Shown piece by piece: positions 63,078 through 64,000 of a stretch of 64,000 nucleotides of DNA. The notes beneath the pieces are model-generated. The model made no database searches. It had not been told where the DNA came from and saw only the letters and a program-made list of their open reading frames with translations. How positions within the stretch are numbered: position 1 is the first letter of the stretch; each line of letters starts with the position of its first letter. The stretch lies in contig JAJEKV010000003.1 of NCBI GenBank assembly GCA_021234155.1, forward strand, positions 7,690,413-7,754,412, in the 5' to 3' direction. The position numbers were made by a program, and so were the translations under genes. Source of the stretch: Isoetes taiwanensis. Its lineage: Eukaryota > Streptophyta > Lycopodiopsida > Isoetales > Isoetaceae.

Positions 63078-64000
63078 CTAGCTCTGTTCCCAAATACCGA
63101 GCGGTTTATGTTTATTCCTGTGACCGAAAAAGACTATTTTGGTTTTCGTGAGATTAACTGTTAACCCTGTCTTTTCACAGAAGCTTTCCAACAGTTTCAG
63201 TAACTTGTGCATTCCCTTGTTTTTTGTGGCCATCATGCTCAGGTCATCTGCATATAACATGATGGGCACTTTGGTGTCCCCTAGTGTGGGGCGTCTGTCC
63301 CCTGTTGTTACGCTATGAAATCTTGTAATGCATCTATGTATATTCCGAGCGATTATTGGGGGGATAATGGGCATCCCCGCTGACTCTGTATGTCGCAATC
63401 TATTGCTTTTCCTTCTTCTTCCATTTTTGCATATACATTATAGTACAATCTTGCAATTGCCCCTACCATGTCCCTTGGTGCCTGCATATCTATAAGCCTT
63501 TGTATTAGTTTTTCCTTCGGGACTGTGTCAAAAGCTTTCCTAAAATCCACAAAGCAAAGATATTACTTTCTTCCCCGGTTTCTATTATGTTCTACCAATA
63601 TCCCGAGGGTCACTAGGTGATCTATTGTTGAGTGCTCCGGTCTGAACCCTTCCTGTCCCTGTGCTCTCAGGTTCCCTATCTCTGCCCATTGTTTCAACTT
63701 ATTATCTAAAACTTTTCCAAACCATTTTGCAAAAATGGAACTCACCATTATAGTTCTGTACTTTCCAGGTTCCTGTCTTCTCCCTCCCTTATGTAGGGGT
63801 ATAATCATGTTATACGCCCATCTGGCTGGGAGTCCTGTGTGTATGATGCCGTTGAATATATCTGTCACCTGTTTCCCTAGCGCTGTATCTGCGCATTTTA
63901 ATAATTCCACTGTTAACCCATATAGGTCTGGAGCTTTGTTGTTGGCCATTCTATTTAGTGGTATCATCACTTCCTGTGTGCTAAAATACGGTTTGTCCAT
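63078..64000 (-). pseudogene. LINE reverse transcriptase (partial at window edge)
   Basis: The segment 64,000-63,563 carries NNKAPDLYGLTVELLK, IIPLHKGGRRQEPGKYRTIM and GQEGFRPEHSTIDHLVTL. The segment 63,550-63,353 carries MDFRKAFDTVPKEKLIQRL and QSQRGCPLSPQ. The segment 63,398-63,078 carries the intact active site MLYADDLSMM and NLTKTKIVFFG. Two frame breaks (about 63,555 and 63,370) separate them. The YADD box is complete, unlike the YAND of the LINE at 15.5 kb, so this copy is younger or better preserved. The endonuclease lies outside the window. Confidence 0.88.

Larger units (their letters stand above)
55250..64000 (-). mobile_element. LINE retrotransposon interrupted by a CACTA element
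   Basis: Minus-strand LINE sequence enters from the right edge, runs to 62,587, stops at the CACTA element and resumes at 56,036, ending near 55,250. The 3' end has an AT-rich repeat (TATTC units: AGAATAGAATAGAATAGAAT on the plus strand at about 55,256-55,280) in place of poly(A). The 5' part lies outside the window. The protein resembles the LINE at 15-17 kb. Confidence 0.88.

Overview
This is plant nuclear DNA: AT-rich, gene-poor and made mostly of layered transposable elements. Copia and Gypsy retrotransposons primed by tRNA-iMet, plant LINEs, CACTA and Mutator-like DNA transposons, SAUR genes, a DYW-type PPR relic and a NAL1-like gene fragment all point to a land plant. The long intergenic spacing and abundance of old, nested elements suggest a large-genome seed plant, possibly a gymnosperm; that last step is inference. 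The only gene that looks intact is a SAUR gene at about 41.8-42.15 kb. Nearly everything else that codes is broken.

Layout. 0-3 kb: tandem and low-complexity repeats, a cluster of a GC-rich palindrome, and one unrecognised ORF. 3.1-6.1 kb: a decayed gene of a large eukaryotic family of unknown function with a DUF7869-type C-terminus. 6.5-7.4 kb: a non-autonomous terminal-inverted-repeat element and a related half-element. 9.25-12.42 kb: a degenerate Ty3/Gypsy element with very short LTRs. 15.0-17.4 kb: a minus-strand LINE split by a 1.05 kb insertion. 17.4-18.2 kb: an unexplained GC-rich block. 18.8-20.3 kb: a diverged 0.23 kb direct repeat. 22.16-22.32 kb: a 157-base near-perfect hairpin. 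22.5-23.1 kb: a MITE. 23.19-28.41 kb: Copia element 1 (5-bp TSD ATTTC), itself carrying a 238-bp insertion with a 9-bp TSD. 29.25-29.33 kb: a tRNA-Ser-like pol III promoter or SINE head. 29.99-38.89 kb: Copia element 2 (5-bp TSD GGTTT), whose gag is split by a 4.2 kb Pack-MULE-like transposon holding two exons and an intron of a NAL1-like gene.

39.7-40.8 kb: DYW-PPR pseudogene. 41.6-42.2 kb: SAUR gene. 43.0-43.65 kb: 5'-truncated LINE with a poly(A) tail. 44.13-45.07 kb: Mutator-type MITE (9-bp TSD) inside a 127-bp tandem repeat. 46.5-46.7 kb: Copia RNase H fragment. 46.9-54.7 kb: mostly featureless DNA with a distant direct repeat and an orphan primer-binding site. 54.86-55.17 kb: a second, frameshifted SAUR copy. 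55.25-64.0 kb: a minus-strand LINE interrupted by a complete 6,547-bp CACTA transposon (56,037-62,583; TSD CAT) with large arrays of subterminal repeats but no recognisable transposase.

The best-supported stories are insertion histories read to the base: CACTA into LINE, Pack-MULE into Copia 2, and a MULE-type MITE into Copia 1, each with matching target duplications and a host reading frame that resumes across the insert. I found no convincing new enzymatic or defence system. The nearest candidates for undescribed biology are the DUF7869-type family, the 157-base hairpin, and a 40-bp GATA-bounded insertion that entered one LTR after transposition and recurs at two other loci.
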